NCBI GenBank assembly: GCA_016800925.1 | Contig: JABCPU010000515.1 | Span: forward strand, 1 to 44,085 | Direction: 5' to 3' | Origin: Suillus spraguei | Lineage: Eukaryota > Basidiomycota > Agaricomycetes > Boletales > Suillaceae | Length of the DNA stretch: 44,085 bases | Part shown: piece after piece, positions 43,666-44,085 of the stretch | Layout of the letters: every line of letters begins with the position of its first letter | How positions within the stretch are numbered: position 1 is the first letter of the stretch | The notes under the pieces: model-generated | What the model was told of the DNA's origin: nothing | The model's database searches: none | What the model saw: only the letters and a program-made list of their open reading frames with translations | Made by a program: the position numbers and the translations under genes

Positions 43666-44085
43666 AATCTAGTAGAAGAAGCTATCACTGATCTACAACA
43701 AACACAGTGATCTTGCATCTCCCGAACACCATCCCCTATCGAACAACCAACTTCTTCGCTTTCCGCCACGGTCACTCTTGATTGCCCTGATTGGCTGTAC
43801 GAACCTGCACAAAGAGCAGTTAAGGCAGCTAAACTATTGGGTATCCCGAACCGAGTTGGTAACACTCGGTCCTCGCCTTCGCGACCTTCATATCATCCCC
43901 CCATGTCCATCCCATTCTTCATTCGGTCCTATGGAGCCCAGTTCACCAGTCTTAGTAAAAGACTTTGGTATACTTCCTCCTCTTCTCCCACCGAACTTCT
44001 TGCAGCTGCTGAGCGTGCAGTCACCCCGGATCTTCCGAATCAGCATACACATTATCCTCCGCTCAGCAGGCACAACTTTAAGCGG
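43666..44085 (+). other. Continuation of the extra coding region, frames broken, to window edge
   Basis: After the stop of the 213-aa ORF, protein-like sequence goes on in other frames: LVEEAITDLQQTQ, then TVTLDCPDWLYEPAQRAVKA, KLLGIPNRVGN, FFIRSYGAQFTSLSKRLWYT and LAAAERAVTPDLPNQH. This suggests the extra protein was at least about 350 residues long and is cut by single-base changes. No LTR is seen before the edge. Confidence 0.45.

Larger units (their letters stand above)
37338..44085 (+). mobile_element. Ty3/gypsy retrotransposon (family E), runs off the right edge
   Basis: The order is LTR, leader, gag, protease, reverse transcriptase, RNase H, integrase, chromodomain-like end, then an extra ORF, which is the gypsy (Metaviridae-type) order plus one gene. 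The 3' LTR is not in the window, so the element is at least 6.7 kb. Many single-base frame changes in pol make it defective as written. It is inserted in the PIF/Harbinger gene on its left. Confidence 0.9.

Overview
The window looks like a transposon-rich piece of a basidiomycete (Agaricomycetes-type) genome. The evidence is short GT-AG introns of about 47-65 bp, genes typical of fungi (mitochondrial HSP60, proteasome beta7, a DUF6534-like membrane protein, an alpha/beta-hydrolase), and transposon families common in Agaricomycetes (Plavaka, Ty3/gypsy with chromodomain, Tc1/mariner, PIF/Harbinger). The species cannot be told from the sequence.

Layout. (1) 1-8040 is a nest of transposons. The 5' end of an LTR retrotransposon (family A, minus strand) is followed by a decayed Plavaka-type transposase whose reading frame is cut by a solo LTR of family B (1522-2959) and by a solo LTR of family D (4571-6763); D in turn carries another family B LTR (4656-5890). 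Target-site duplications can be read at every junction. (2) 8040-22650 is the host island: a multi-exon DUF6534-like gene (minus, about 9263-10699), an alpha/beta-hydrolase with five exons that join cleanly (12395-13671), a small hypothetical gene (minus), a ubiquitin-like/RING gene with frame breaks, HSP60 (minus, 17124-19055), a proteasome beta7 pseudogene head-to-head with it (19288-20206), and an acidic hypothetical gene (minus). (3) 22650-33660 is again repeats: a 274-bp MITE, a truncated B LTR, a scrambled block of gypsy fragments lying in both orientations (25173-29138), and an uncharacterised gene remnant split by an A LTR that is itself split by a second A LTR in the opposite orientation. 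(4) 33680-35247 is a Tc1 element with about 215-bp inverted repeats. (5) 37014-44085 holds a PIF/Harbinger transposase fragment cut by a large Ty3/gypsy element that runs to the right edge and carries an unrecognised third ORF after pol.

How it works together. Only the alpha/beta-hydrolase is cleanly intact. HSP60 is complete except for one missing base in a highly conserved motif. The beta7 gene next to it has four in-frame stops and is truly dead. Several other frames are broken by the loss of a single base inside a homopolymer, which suggests either consensus error or very young decay; this should be resolved before HSP60 is called a pseudogene. The repeats are mostly solo LTRs, showing that LTR-LTR recombination removed many full elements, and the nesting order gives a relative history of insertions.

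The best candidates for something new are the third ORF of the gypsy element, whose start codon overlaps the pol stop; the Tc1 ends that are themselves inverted repeats; the head-to-tail and head-to-head gypsy mosaic; and the LTR A/B families, which share termini, a TATA region and a conserved internal box.
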